Positions 35,234 to 43,977 of a DNA stretch of 52,376 nt are shown in pieces. This stretch comes from Lachnospiraceae bacterium (GTDB lineage: Bacteria; Bacillota; Clostridia; Lachnospirales; Lachnospiraceae). How positions within the stretch are numbered: the stretch's first letter is position 1; the number at the start of each line of letters is the position of its first letter. The notes beneath the pieces are model-generated. The model was not told the origin of the DNA. It made no database searches and saw only the letters and a list, made by a program, of their open reading frames with translations. A program made the position numbers and the translations under genes. The stretch lies in assembly GCA_017551665.1 (NCBI GenBank), contig JAFZLB010000108.1, forward strand, positions 1-52,376, read 5' to 3'.

Positions 35234-36172
35234 TTGGAAGAACAGGAACGGACGGAAACGATTCCGCAGGAAAAGTTCATCATTGAAGGATGCCGGGAGG
35301 GCGAGGCGGAACAGATGGCGCGTCCCCACATCGGCTATGTGCGGGATGCCTGGCGCAGATTCCGGAAAAACAAGGTGGCGCTGATCGCCTTTATCATTCT
35401 CTGCATCCTGGTTTTCCTGACGATCTTCGGCCCGTCCATCAGCGGCTATGCCTTTGAGGAAATGGACAAGACCGCGCGAAACCAGGGACCCTCTGCCGCG
35501 CACTGGTTCGGCACGGACAAGCTGGGGCGTGATCTCTTTGCCAGGGTCTGGCAGGGCGGCAGGGTGTCCATGCTGATCGGTCTGACCGGCGCACTCGTGT
35601 CCAGTGTCATCGGCTGCATTTACGGCGGCATTGCCGCGTATTTCGGCGGTATCGTGGATGACGTGATGATGCGCATTGTGGAGATTCTGATCAGCGTTCC
35701 TTATCTGATCGTCGTCATTCTGCTGTCCGTGGTGCTGCAGAGCAAGAGCATCGGCACGCTGATTCTCGCGCTGACCCTGACCGGATGGTGCGGGGTGGCA
35801 AGGCTCGTGCGGGCACAGATGCTGCAGATCAAGAGCCAGGAATTTGTCATGGCGGCAAACTGCCTCGGCGTCAGCTCCCGGCGGATCATTCTCAGGCATT
35901 TGCTTCCGAATACGATTTCCGTGGTCATCGTGACCATTACCTTTGATATTCCGGGCTATATTTTCTCCGAGGCCTTCTTAAGCTACATCGGCCTCGGCGT
36001 GCAGGCCCCCGATACGAGCTGGGGCGCGCTGGCGTCCCTCGCACAGGCGAACTTTACCTTTTATCCTTACCAGCTGTTTTTCCCGTCACTGATGATTGCG
36101 CTGACGATGCTGGCCTTCACCCTGATGGGCGACGGCCTGAGAGACGCGCTTGACCCGAGGCTCCGGACGTAA
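35234..36172 (+). CDS. oppC: Oligopeptide ABC transporter permease
   Basis: A 312-residue permease of the OppC/DppC type. An N-terminal ~60-residue cytoplasmic stretch precedes helix one (KVALIAFIILCILVFLTIFGP). The family markers HWFGTDKLGRDLFARVWQGGR and the EAA loop FVMAANCLGVSSRRIILRHLLPNT are present, as is the C-terminal GDGLRDALDPRLR. TTG 35234 is chosen as start because AAGGA lies eight nt before it; it could start at the ATG near 35312, leaving a shorter tail. The next gene starts directly after the stop. Confidence 0.92.
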   Translation: MEEQERTETIPQEKFIIEGCREGEAEQMARPHIGYVRDAWRRFRKNKVALIAFIILCILVFLTIFGPSISGYAFEEMDKTARNQGPSAAHWFGTDKLGRDLFARVWQGGRVSMLIGLTGALVSSVIGCIYGGIAAYFGGIVDDVMMRIVEILISVPYLIVVILLSVVLQSKSIGTLILALTLTGWCGVARLVRAQMLQIKSQEFVMAANCLGVSSRRIILRHLLPNTISVVIVTITFDIPGYIFSEAFLSYIGLGVQAPDTSWGALASLAQANFTFYPYQLFFPSLMIALTMLAFTLMGDGLRDALDPRLRT

Positions 36173-37213
36173 ATGACACAGGCAGACGAACATCTTTTAG
36201 AGGTGGAACACCTGCGGGTTTCCTTTCATACATACGCCGGAGAGGTGAAGGCGGTCCGGGATGTTTCCTTTTTCCTGGACGAGGGGGAGACCCTTGCCTT
36301 TGTCGGGGAATCGGGCTGCGGAAAGAGCGTAACAAGCAAGGCGCTGATGCGTCTGTTGAAGCCGCCGGTGGCAAGGATTGACGAGGGCAGCAGGATTTCT
36401 TTCTGCGGCGAGGATGTGCTTCGCATGGACAAGAAACGTCTGCGGGCGCTGCGCGGCGCGGAGATTTCCATGATCTTCCAGGATCCCATGACCTCGCTCA
36501 ATCCCACGATGACCTGCGGCAAACAGATCATGGAAACGCTGATGCTGCACCGCGGCATGGACAAGGCCGCCGCGCGGAAGGAAGCAATACGGATGCTGGA
36601 GACGGTACGGATCCCGGACGCGGAAAAGCGCGTGGACCAGTATCCACACCAGATGTCCGGCGGGATGCGGCAGCGTGTGATGATCGCGATCGCTTTGGCC
36701 TGCAATCCGAAGATCCTGATCGCGGACGAACCGACGACCGCGCTGGACGTGACCATCCAGGCGCAGATTCTGGAGCTTCTGCAGAACCTAAGAGAGGAGC
36801 TGCACACCGCCGTCATTTTAGTGACGCATGATCTCGGCGTGGTGGCGAACTTTGCGGACCGCATCCAGGTCATGTACGCGGGGCAGATTGTGGAGCGCGG
36901 AACGGTGCGGGAAATCTTCCGCGAGGCGAAGCACCCCTATACCTGGGCGCTGCTGCGCTCGGTGCCGAAGCTGGCCAAGGAAACGAAGCAGGAACTCTAT
37001 ACGCTGAAGGGGACGCCGCCGGATCTCATTCTGCCGCTGGCGCACTGTCCCTTTGCGGCGCGCTGCGAATACTGCATGCCGATCTGCAGGGAACGGATGC
37101 CGGAAGAGACTTCGCTTTCCGGCACGCACGGCGTCTGCTGTCACCTGCAGCACCCGATGGCGCCGAAGGTAGAAGGATTTACGACGATGCAGGGAGGAAG
37201 TGCCGGTGGCTGA
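36173..37213 (+). CDS. oppD: Oligopeptide ABC transporter ATP-binding protein
   Basis: A 346-residue ATPase. Walker A GESGCGKSVTSK near residues 43-54, Q-loop FQDPMTSLNPTMT, signature MSGGMRQRVMIAIAL and Walker B ILIADEPTTALD are all intact. The C-terminal oligopeptide-type extension holds a Cys-rich segment (LAHCPFAARCEYCMPIC) like that which binds an iron-sulfur cluster in some Opp/Dpp ATPases. ATG directly follows the oppC stop, and its end overlaps the oppF start by 8 nt. It powers peptide import with OppF. Confidence 0.95.
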   Translation: MTQADEHLLEVEHLRVSFHTYAGEVKAVRDVSFFLDEGETLAFVGESGCGKSVTSKALMRLLKPPVARIDEGSRISFCGEDVLRMDKKRLRALRGAEISMIFQDPMTSLNPTMTCGKQIMETLMLHRGMDKAAARKEAIRMLETVRIPDAEKRVDQYPHQMSGGMRQRVMIAIALACNPKILIADEPTTALDVTIQAQILELLQNLREELHTAVILVTHDLGVVANFADRIQVMYAGQIVERGTVREIFREAKHPYTWALLRSVPKLAKETKQELYTLKGTPPDLILPLAHCPFAARCEYCMPICRERMPEETSLSGTHGVCCHLQHPMAPKVEGFTTMQGGSAGG

Positions 37214-38183
37214 TTGTCTCGTTGAGGTCCGGGACCTCTGTAAATATTTTCCGGTGGCCGGAAAGAAGACGCTGAAGGCGGTCGATCATGTTTCCTTTAC
37301 GATTGAAAAGGGACAGACGCTCGGCATCGTCGGCGAATCCGGCTGCGGCAAGACCACCTGCGGACGCACGCTCATCGGCCTGTATCCGAAGACCTCCGGG
37401 GAGATTCTCTTTGCCGGGCAGGACGTGACGGAGCTCGCCGGAAAAGAGCGGCTGCGCTTCAAGAAGCGGGCGCAGATGATTTTCCAGGACCCGTATTCCT
37501 CGCTGGATCCGCGCATGACGATTGCGGAAATCGTCGCGGAGGGTCTGCAGGTGCATACGAATCTGTCGCGGAAGGAACGGCAGGAGCGGGCAGCAGAGGA
37601 GCTGCTGGCGGTGGGCTTAACGCGGGATTACCTCAACCGCTTCGCGCATGAGCTCTCCGGCGGACAGCGGCAGCGCGTCGGCATCGCCAGGGCCCTGGCG
37701 GTGGAACCGGAATTCATCGTCTGCGACGAGCCGATTTCCGCGCTGGACGTTTCCATCCAGGCGCAGATCGTCAATCTGCTGATCCGTCTGCAGAAGGAAC
37801 GCGGCCTGACCTATCTCTTTATTTCGCATGATCTTTCCATGGTGCGGCATATTTCGGACTATGTCGGCATCATGTATCTCGGGGCGCTCGTGGAATACGG
37901 CACGGGCGCGCAGGTGTTTTCGGAAGCCCTGCATCCCTATACGAAGGCATTGATCAGCGCCATCCCGGACCCGGATCCGGATTCCGGTCACGAGGAAAAG
38001 AAGATCCGGCTTTCGGGCGAGGTGCCGAGTCCGGTGGATCCGCCGCCGGGCTGCCGCTTCGCGCCGCGCTGTGCCTTTGCCTGCGAAGCCTGCCACGCGC
38101 AAATGCCCGCCTGGGAACACGCGGGAGAGGGGCGTTATGTGGCCTGTCACCGATGGAAGGAAATCAAGGAAAAAGGGGTATGA
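37206..38183 (+). CDS. oppF: Oligopeptide ABC transporter ATP-binding protein
   Basis: A 325-residue ATPase partner of OppD. Walker A GESGCGKTTCGRTL, Q-loop FQDPYSSLDPRMT, signature LSGGQRQRVGIARAL and Walker B FIVCDEPISALD are intact. The C-terminal extension again carries cysteines (GCRFAPRCAFACEACHAQMP). Start GTG 37206 is preferred over GTG 37200 because GGAGG at 37193-37197 is then properly spaced. It overlaps oppD by 8 nt and the beta-lactamase-like gene's region by a few nt. Confidence 0.94.
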   Translation: MADCLVEVRDLCKYFPVAGKKTLKAVDHVSFTIEKGQTLGIVGESGCGKTTCGRTLIGLYPKTSGEILFAGQDVTELAGKERLRFKKRAQMIFQDPYSSLDPRMTIAEIVAEGLQVHTNLSRKERQERAAEELLAVGLTRDYLNRFAHELSGGQRQRVGIARALAVEPEFIVCDEPISALDVSIQAQIVNLLIRLQKERGLTYLFISHDLSMVRHISDYVGIMYLGALVEYGTGAQVFSEALHPYTKALISAIPDPDPDSGHEEKKIRLSGEVPSPVDPPPGCRFAPRCAFACEACHAQMPAWEHAGEGRYVACHRWKEIKEKGV

Positions 38184-38185
38184 CG

Positions 38186-40114
38186 ATGAACAAGTCCCTG
38201 ACAAAAACACTGAGCGCCATGGTGGAGCGCGCCCTGCCGAAGGAATACACTTCCGTTTCCTACGCGATCATGATCGACGGGGAAATTGTCTGTGCGGACG
38301 CCTTGGGATACCGCAATCTGCGGCAGGAGAAAAAGGAAAAGCAGAAGGCGAAAGGCAAACAGCAGGAAGAGAAAAAAGAGAAGGCGACGCTGCGCATGAC
38401 CTATAACGTGGCTTCCGTTTCCAAGATTTACATGACGGTGGCGGTGATGCAGCTTGTCGAGCAGGGCCTGCTGTCGTTGGATACGCCGGTCTGCCGCTAT
38501 CTGCCGCGCTTTGTGATGCCGCTGGACAACCGCTACAAAAAGATTACGCTGCGGCACTGTCTCACGCATACGAGCGGCCTGCCGGGGACACAGTGGCGGG
38601 GCTTTTCCGTTTCGGACGCGGAAGGGGAAACCTACGAGGACGACGTTTACGACTATCTGTCCAAGAGTACGCTGAAGGCGGCACCGGGCAGTTATTCCGT
38701 GTACTGCAACGACGGCTTTACGCTGGCGGAGTTTGTCGTGGCGGAGGTCAGCGGCATGCCCTTTGCGGAATACTGCAAGAAGTACATCACGGAGCCGATC
38801 GGGGCGCATTCCACCAGAATGGCCGGAACCTACAACCGGGCGTATCCGATGATTTCGGAAAAGGACAAACCCGCGGAGGAACTCTTAATTCGCGGCGGTG
38901 CCGGCATTACGACGAACATGATCGATCTTTGCAAATTCGGCGACCGGTTTCTGACAAAGAGTCCGCTGCTCACGGAAAAGAGCAAGCGGGAGATGCAGAA
39001 GCGGCAGGGCAAAACCTTTTTGAAAAACGATACGCGCGCGGCGCTCTACGGCCTCGGCTGGGACCAGGTGTCCTACACGGATCCGGACATGGATCTTGGC
39101 AGCCATGTGCTGTTCAAGGGCGGCAACAGCTTCCAGTTTGACACACAGTTTTTTGTGCTGCCCGACTACAACGCGGTGCTGGCCATGAGCGAAACGCATG
39201 ACTGCCGGCTGGATCTGAACCGGATGCTGCTTCGGCTCTTTGCCGTTGTGATGATGGAGCGCGGCGTCAACATTTATTACGATTACAAGCGGGTGCCGGC
39301 GGATACGCGCCGCCGCTATGAGGGCATCTATCTCATTCCGAGCGGACGGCTGCGCTTTTCCGCGGAGGGCGCGACGGCGGACATCGTCTACGAAAACAGC
39401 AGGGGAGAGCGGGAGCGCGTCTACAAGGATCTGTGGTGGGACGGCAAATGCTTTCACGGCGAAAAGGACCAGGAATTCTTTTTGGAAGCGCAGGGAAAGG
39501 ACCTGTTTTTACTGCAACGCTTCCGGGGAAGGGTCTTTGGCGAGGCGATGAAGGCGCGGCATTTCCCCGCGGGCGGGAAGGCCTGGAAGGAACGCGTCGG
39601 AAAGGATTATATCGTCTGCAACACGGACGCGACGGATTATGTGATTCACGAGCTGATGAGCGGTGTGCGGATCAGCTCGCTCAAGGGGGCGCGGGGCGTG
39701 TATGTGCTGTCCTTTGCGGGGAAGGCGGAGAGCGGTGTCTACGGCTATTTTGACGCGCCGGTCCGCGCGGTGTCCGCAGAGCGCGGCAGGGGCTTTTTGC
39801 GCACGCCGGACAATCCGGGCAGGGACCTGATGGATCCCGTGTTTTCCAAACAGGGCAAAACGGAATATCTGGAAGCGGCGTCCTACCGTTACCGCGAGGC
39901 GTCTTCGCTTCCGATCTGGAAGGGACAGCCCTTTCCGAAACGCAGGCGCGCGAACGGCGTTTACCGTATCAAGAGCAGGTTGAAACGTCTGCCGCGCATC
40001 CCGAAGGGCTGCCGCGTCATGGTGCTGAATGAGGAAATGGTCTGTGAATATGATTCTCTGTTCCCCGGGAAGTACCAGCCCGTGGAAAAGGGATATATTC
40101 TGCTGATCCGTTAA
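38186..40114 (+). CDS. Serine beta-lactamase-like hydrolase (class C / penicillin-binding family)
   Basis: A 642-residue protein whose first ~350 residues are a serine beta-lactamase-family domain: the nucleophile motif SVSK near residues 78-81, YCN near residue 174 and KGG near 311 in place of the usual KTG. A lysine/glutamate/glutamine-rich insertion (residues about 48-69) separates the first two strands. The C-terminal ~290 residues are beta-rich and unassigned. There is no signal peptide, so it probably acts inside the cell, for example on imported peptides or D-amino esters; that is an inference from its place at the end of the opp operon. ATG 38186 has AAGGGG seven nt upstream; ATG 38180 is an alternative. 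Its stop overlaps that of the convergent regulator. Confidence 0.82.
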   Translation: MNKSLTKTLSAMVERALPKEYTSVSYAIMIDGEIVCADALGYRNLRQEKKEKQKAKGKQQEEKKEKATLRMTYNVASVSKIYMTVAVMQLVEQGLLSLDTPVCRYLPRFVMPLDNRYKKITLRHCLTHTSGLPGTQWRGFSVSDAEGETYEDDVYDYLSKSTLKAAPGSYSVYCNDGFTLAEFVVAEVSGMPFAEYCKKYITEPIGAHSTRMAGTYNRAYPMISEKDKPAEELLIRGGAGITTNMIDLCKFGDRFLTKSPLLTEKSKREMQKRQGKTFLKNDTRAALYGLGWDQVSYTDPDMDLGSHVLFKGGNSFQFDTQFFVLPDYNAVLAMSETHDCRLDLNRMLLRLFAVVMMERGVNIYYDYKRVPADTRRRYEGIYLIPSGRLRFSAEGATADIVYENSRGERERVYKDLWWDGKCFHGEKDQEFFLEAQGKDLFLLQRFRGRVFGEAMKARHFPAGGKAWKERVGKDYIVCNTDATDYVIHELMSGVRISSLKGARGVYVLSFAGKAESGVYGYFDAPVRAVSAERGRGFLRTPDNPGRDLMDPVFSKQGKTEYLEAASYRYREASSLPIWKGQPFPKRRRANGVYRIKSRLKRLPRIPKGCRVMVLNEEMVCEYDSLFPGKYQPVEKGYILLIR

Positions 40115-41130
40115 GAGAGCAGTCCCGCGGCGAGTGCCTCGTCCGTGATCAGGACGTTGATGAGTCCCGCGCGCAGTGCGCCGCGCACGGAGGACTGCTT
40201 GTACGCGCCGCAGGCGACACCGATCGTCATCTTATTCGCGCGGATGTCCGCGAAGGGCATGCCGATGCATTTCTCGTTCCATTCGCAGGAAAGATAATTC
40301 CCCTGAATGTCATAATACTGTGCGCAGACGCTGCCGACGGCGCCTTTTTCGTTCAGCTCGCGCATCATGTCGTCCGTCAGGTATTCCCGGAAGGCACCGC
40401 GTCTGGCGGCCTTCGGAATCTGCTTGAAGCCGCCGATGCCCGTGAGCAGGATGTCGCATTCGCGCATCCGGTCAAAGACGGCGGAGACGGAGGGTTCCTG
40501 CAAGAGACGTTCCTTCGCGTAACTGTCTTCCATGAAAATCGGCGTGTTGAGAAAGTAGCTGCGTCCGCCGGGGAAGATGCCGGAGATCCGCGTGACGAGC
40601 TCCCTGGACTCCACATCCTGATAGGTGTTGGAGCCGGAGCCGATGATCTGCACGGTGTCCAGCTCACAGGGGTGAATGCGGTGCAGCTTGCCGGTGATTT
40701 TGTTGACGGCGTTGCCGTTGGAAACGCCGAGCGTTTTTTTGCCGCGCAGCAGATCGGAAACATAGACGGAGGCGAAGTCCGTCACGGTTTCCAGCGCCTG
40801 CTCGTAGTCCTCGTCCCCGAAGGAGCTGATGACGATCGCGTCCTTCAGGCCGAAGGCTTCCGTCAGCTGCTTTTCGATTTCACGCAGACGGTCGACGATG
40901 CGGCGGACGCGGATTTCGACGACGCCCTTTTCTCTTGCCGCGGCCAGCAGCCGGGACACCTTGGCGGCAGAAAAGGAGAGTGAGGCCGCGATTTCCGCCA
41001 CCTTCATGCCGCGCGTGTAATACATGTCCGCCACGAGAGAATACAGGGCGTATTCGGAGAGCAGCGGCGCGTCCTGCCCCAGCTGTACGCGTGTCAGCTC
41101 CGCTTGTTCCCGTTGCAGTTCTTCCATCAT
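40111..41130 (-). CDS. SorC-family sugar-responsive transcriptional regulator
   Basis: A 339-residue SorC/DeoR-type regulator. An N-terminal helix-turn-helix (residues about 25-60: ALYSLVADMYYTRGMKVAEIAASLSFSAAKVSRLLAAAREKG) is followed by the PF04198 sugar-phosphate-binding domain (KTLGVSNGNAVNKI, VQIIGSG, LLTGIGGF, IGVACGAYK). Effectors of this family are phosphorylated sugars. Start at 41130 overlaps the kinase stop by ATGA, so both come from one mRNA. It probably controls the divergent transporter/ula operon and its own operon through palindromes at 42664 and 42772. It ends in a TTAA shared with the facing hydrolase gene. Confidence 0.9.
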   Translation of the reverse strand: MMEELQREQAELTRVQLGQDAPLLSEYALYSLVADMYYTRGMKVAEIAASLSFSAAKVSRLLAAAREKGVVEIRVRRIVDRLREIEKQLTEAFGLKDAIVISSFGDEDYEQALETVTDFASVYVSDLLRGKKTLGVSNGNAVNKITGKLHRIHPCELDTVQIIGSGSNTYQDVESRELVTRISGIFPGGRSYFLNTPIFMEDSYAKERLLQEPSVSAVFDRMRECDILLTGIGGFKQIPKAARRGAFREYLTDDMMRELNEKGAVGSVCAQYYDIQGNYLSCEWNEKCIGMPFADIRANKMTIGVACGAYKQSSVRGALRAGLINVLITDEALAAGLLS

Positions 41131-42605
41131 CCCGTTCCTCCGGGAAGTGCATGATAAACCTCTTCCGTTTCCGTAAGCAGGGCGTCGTACAGTGCGCGAT
41201 TGGCGGCGTCCGGCGTGAAGCGTTTGTGCGGCGCGTTTCCGCGGACTGCGGCGAAGGCGCTTTTCTCGTCGGGATACCATCCGCAGGTGACGGCGGCGCT
41301 CAAGAAAGCGCCGAGGGCGGTGGCTTCGCCGTCGTCATAGCGGACAAGCTCCTTGCCGGACATGTCCGCAAGAATCTGCGCGAAGAGATCGCTCTTTGTC
41401 ATGCCGCCGCCAAGCGAAGCGACAGGCGCGGAGGAAAGCGAAGCCGGCAGTGCGCGGATGCTTTTTGTAATCTCCGCGGCAATCCCTTCCAGCAGGGCGC
41501 GTGCAAGATGGGCACGCGTATGCGTCAGATTTAAGGAAGTAAAGGAAGCGCGTGCCGCCGGATTCCAGTCTCTTGTGCCGCAGCCCTGGAACATCGGGAC
41601 ACAGCGCACCCCGCAGGCGCCGGGCGGAACGGAGGCCGCCAGCGCGTTGAAGGCCGCAAGATCGGGACATCCGTCGCAACGCAGATCGGGCAAGAGCTCC
41701 CGCAAAAACCAGTCCAGTGCCGCAGCGGAGGAAAGGATGTTGGATTCCAGAATGTATTTGCCCCGCACGGCTGCCACGTTGCAGATCATGGCGGGAGAGG
41801 TCAGCAGCGGTTCGTCGCATTGTCCGATGACAAAGGAGCCGGTACCGCAGTTGATGACAAGGGAAGAAGCGTCCAGCGCACCGAGGCCGAGCGCGCCGCA
41901 TTGCTGGTCACCGCCGGCGGTGATGACGGGGATGCCCTCCGGCAGTCCGCTTTCCTTCGCGAAGGAAGGCAGGACATGTCCGTAGACGGAGCCCTGCGGA
42001 ATCAGATCCGCAAGGATGTCTTCCGGAAGCGAAAACAGTGCACAGAGTTCGCTGTCCCAGGCGCAGTCTTTGATGTGCATCAGGGAAGTCCGGCTGCCGT
42101 AGGTGTAATCCGTATGAAATTCGCCGGTCATCCGGCACATGAGATAGTCCGGGACGATCAGCGCCTTATGGGCTTTTTCGAAGAGCGCGGGTGTCTCCTC
42201 TTTGAACCAGGTGATCTTCGAGGCGGTGAAGACGGCGTTGATGCCCGCGCCTGTTTTTTGGAAGACGGCGTCGTTTTGTGCAAGCAGCCGTTCGCAGATG
42301 GCGCGGTTGCGCGTGTCCTGCCACATGATGAAATTGGTCAGCGCCTTTCCGTCCCGGTCCACGAGTGCCGGCGCGGAGCGGAAGGCGGTCAGCACCAGGG
42401 CCGCCGGCTGCGCGTGTTTCGTCAGACTGCGGATGATTTGTAAGAGTGCGTCGTCAAAGGTCTCCGCGCTTTGTTCAATGAAGTCCCCGTGTTTGACCAG
42501 CGGTGTGGCGACGCTTTCCGTGGCAAGCGGCTGTCCCGCTTCATCATAAAGAATGCCGCGCATGCTTGTCGTGCCGACGTCAATGCTCAGAATCTGTCCT
42601 GTCAT
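41127..42605 (-). CDS. FGGY-family sugar kinase
   Basis: A 492-residue kinase of the FGGY family (xylulokinase, lyxose/L-xylulose kinase and relatives). The N-lobe phosphate loop SIDVGTTSMRGILYD starts at about residue 7, MWQDTRN near 88 is a family marker, the catalytic-Asp segment AGGDQQCGALGLG is near 253 and the C-lobe ASLGGGMTKSDLFAQILAD is near 420. The substrate is not readable. Its divergent neighbours, an ABC importer and ula lactonase/epimerases, suggest L-ascorbate or a keto-L-gulonate/L-xylulose-type compound. ATG 42605 has GGGGG upstream; the open frame further upstream is A/T-rich promoter DNA. Confidence 0.9.
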   Translation of the reverse strand: MTGQILSIDVGTTSMRGILYDEAGQPLATESVATPLVKHGDFIEQSAETFDDALLQIIRSLTKHAQPAALVLTAFRSAPALVDRDGKALTNFIMWQDTRNRAICERLLAQNDAVFQKTGAGINAVFTASKITWFKEETPALFEKAHKALIVPDYLMCRMTGEFHTDYTYGSRTSLMHIKDCAWDSELCALFSLPEDILADLIPQGSVYGHVLPSFAKESGLPEGIPVITAGGDQQCGALGLGALDASSLVINCGTGSFVIGQCDEPLLTSPAMICNVAAVRGKYILESNILSSAAALDWFLRELLPDLRCDGCPDLAAFNALAASVPPGACGVRCVPMFQGCGTRDWNPAARASFTSLNLTHTRAHLARALLEGIAAEITKSIRALPASLSSAPVASLGGGMTKSDLFAQILADMSGKELVRYDDGEATALGAFLSAAVTCGWYPDEKSAFAAVRGNAPHKRFTPDAANRALYDALLTETEEVYHALPGGTG

Positions 42606-42629
42606 GGCCCTGTGTCCCCCTTTTGTTCC

Positions 42630-42658
42630 ACAGTAACACGGCAGGAAAAAGAAGTCAA
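42630..42658 (-). promoter_or_regulatory. Promoter of kinase-regulator operon
   Basis: On the minus strand TTGACT (42658-42653), a 17-nt spacer and an extended -10, TGT-TACTGT, ending at 42630, about 25 nt before the kinase ATG. A 16-bp palindrome lies five nt upstream of the -35. Confidence 0.6.
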
Positions 42659-42663
42659 TACGA

Positions 42664-42679
42664 ATGAAAATATTTTCAT
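42664..42679. promoter_or_regulatory. Perfect 16-bp palindrome, probable SorC operator
   Basis: ATGAAAAT followed by its exact complement ATTTTCAT. It lies just upstream of the minus-strand -35. A near copy sits in the matching place for the plus-strand promoter, so it is probably a regulator site. The sequence resembles but does not match a catabolite (cre) site, since the central CG is missing. Confidence 0.65.
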
Positions 42680-42771
42680 CCAAAATCGTAAGAAATGCAC
42701 AGATAGAACAGTAAAAACTGTGAAAAACTGACAAAAAGATAGAAACAGATACTGTTTTCAAAGAAAAATCG

Positions 42772-42785
42772 TGAAAATATTTGCA
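42772..42785. promoter_or_regulatory. Second copy of the operator palindrome
   Basis: TGAAAATATTTGCA matches the palindrome at 42664 in 13 of 14 positions (G for T in the right half). It ends seven nt before the plus-strand -35 box. Confidence 0.6.
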
Positions 42786-42792
42786 AAAGCAC

Positions 42793-42822
42793 TTGACATT
42801 CGCGGCGGGGCGGGCGTACAAT
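42793..42822 (+). promoter_or_regulatory. Sigma-A-type promoter of sugar importer / ula operon
   Basis: TTGACA at 42793-42798, an 18-nt spacer and TACAAT at 42817-42822. The consensus -35 is exact. The leader of about 55 nt carries GGGAGG at 42871-42876. Confidence 0.75.
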
Positions 42823-42883
42823 GATGACCGTGGGGGGATTCATTCCCAAAACTGCAACAATCTTACATGAGGGAGGTATCAAC

Positions 42884-43960
42884 ATGAAACTGAAAAGACT
42901 CATCAGTGTTATGACGGCAGCGGTTCTCGCGTTTTCCGTGGTGTCCTGCGGTGCCGCAAATCAGCAGAATTCCGGCGGCGGCGGCTCCCAGGCGCCCGCT
43001 GAGACTTCGACGGCTGCACCTTCGGGCGGCGAGACAGCCTCCGGCGGCATCGGCTTCAAGGAAGGCGGCAAGAATCCGTACACGGATCCGCTGAAGATCG
43101 CCTGGATTCCGACGGCTGCTTCCGAAGCGAACGGCACGGCATGGGGCAAGGGCATCGCACAGGAGCTGGAGTACTGGTCGAATGTGGAGTTCAATATCTT
43201 CGACGGCGAGAAGAGCGCGGAGAAGCAGACCGAGATCATCGCGGACCTGATCGCGCAGGGCTATGACGGCATCGTCCTTCAGGCATGGAACTCCGACGCC
43301 TGCGCACAGGCGGTCAAGGACGCGGAAGCGGCGGGCATCCCCGTGGTCTGCATCAACATTGACGTCAATACACCGCACGCGGGTCTGGTGGCCATGACGG
43401 ACGTCGAGGCCGGCTATGCCATCGGCGAGCGCATCGCTGCGGATCTCGGCGGCGAAGGCAATGTCGTGATCATCGAAGCAACCCCGGGCGCGGCGCGCGG
43501 CGAAAACCTGCAGACCGGCTTCAAGCAGGCCATGGAAAATCACCCGGGCATCAACATCCTGGATTCCCAGACGGCGGAGTGGAACATGGAAAAGGCCAAC
43601 ACGCTGATGCAGAACTACCTGACGACGCACGGCGATCAGATCAACGCGGTGTTCGCACACAATGACCAGATGGCGGAAGGCGCGGGCGAAGCCTGCAAGA
43701 ACGCGGGTCGCGACGACATCATGATCTGGGGCGCGAACGGCGAGACGAAGGCGCTGGAATACATCGAAGACGGCACGATCACCGGCACGGTCTACACGAA
43801 CTGCTACAACCAGGGCGCGACGGCGGCACGTCTGCTGATGATGTACATCGGCTCCAACATCGACACCTCTTCCTTCTCCAAGACCCCTGTCATCAAGATG
43901 CCTCCGATGACGGTGGACAAGGACAACGTGGGCAGCATTACGCCGGATATGAGGTGGTAA
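42884..43960 (+). CDS. Sugar ABC transporter substrate-binding lipoprotein (RbsB-like)
   Basis: A 358-residue periplasmic-binding-protein type 1 lipoprotein (Peripla_BP_4). The signal peptide ends at a lipobox VVSC with Cys near residue 22, followed by a Gly/Ser/Pro linker to about residue 55. The binding domain shows WIPTAASEANGTAWGKGIAQELE, IVLQAWNSDACAQAVKDA, VVCINIDVNTPHAG and FAHNDQMAEGAGEA, as in ribose/galactose-type proteins. It should capture the sugar handled by the downstream ula enzymes. ATG 42884 follows a strong GGGAGG. A hairpin/terminator-like region after the stop probably boosts its level relative to the permeases. Confidence 0.94.
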   Translation: MKLKRLISVMTAAVLAFSVVSCGAANQQNSGGGGSQAPAETSTAAPSGGETASGGIGFKEGGKNPYTDPLKIAWIPTAASEANGTAWGKGIAQELEYWSNVEFNIFDGEKSAEKQTEIIADLIAQGYDGIVLQAWNSDACAQAVKDAEAAGIPVVCINIDVNTPHAGLVAMTDVEAGYAIGERIAADLGGEGNVVIIEATPGAARGENLQTGFKQAMENHPGINILDSQTAEWNMEKANTLMQNYLTTHGDQINAVFAHNDQMAEGAGEACKNAGRDDIMIWGANGETKALEYIEDGTITGTVYTNCYNQGATAARLLMMYIGSNIDTSSFSKTPVIKMPPMTVDKDNVGSITPDMRW

Positions 43961-43977
43961 GTTCGTATCGCGATAAG

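Noticed and set aside
42664-42679. Catabolite control (cre) site
   Set aside because: The symmetric TGAAA..TTTCA fits, but the central CG of cre is ATA here, and a second copy aligned with the promoter pair points to the local SorC regulator.
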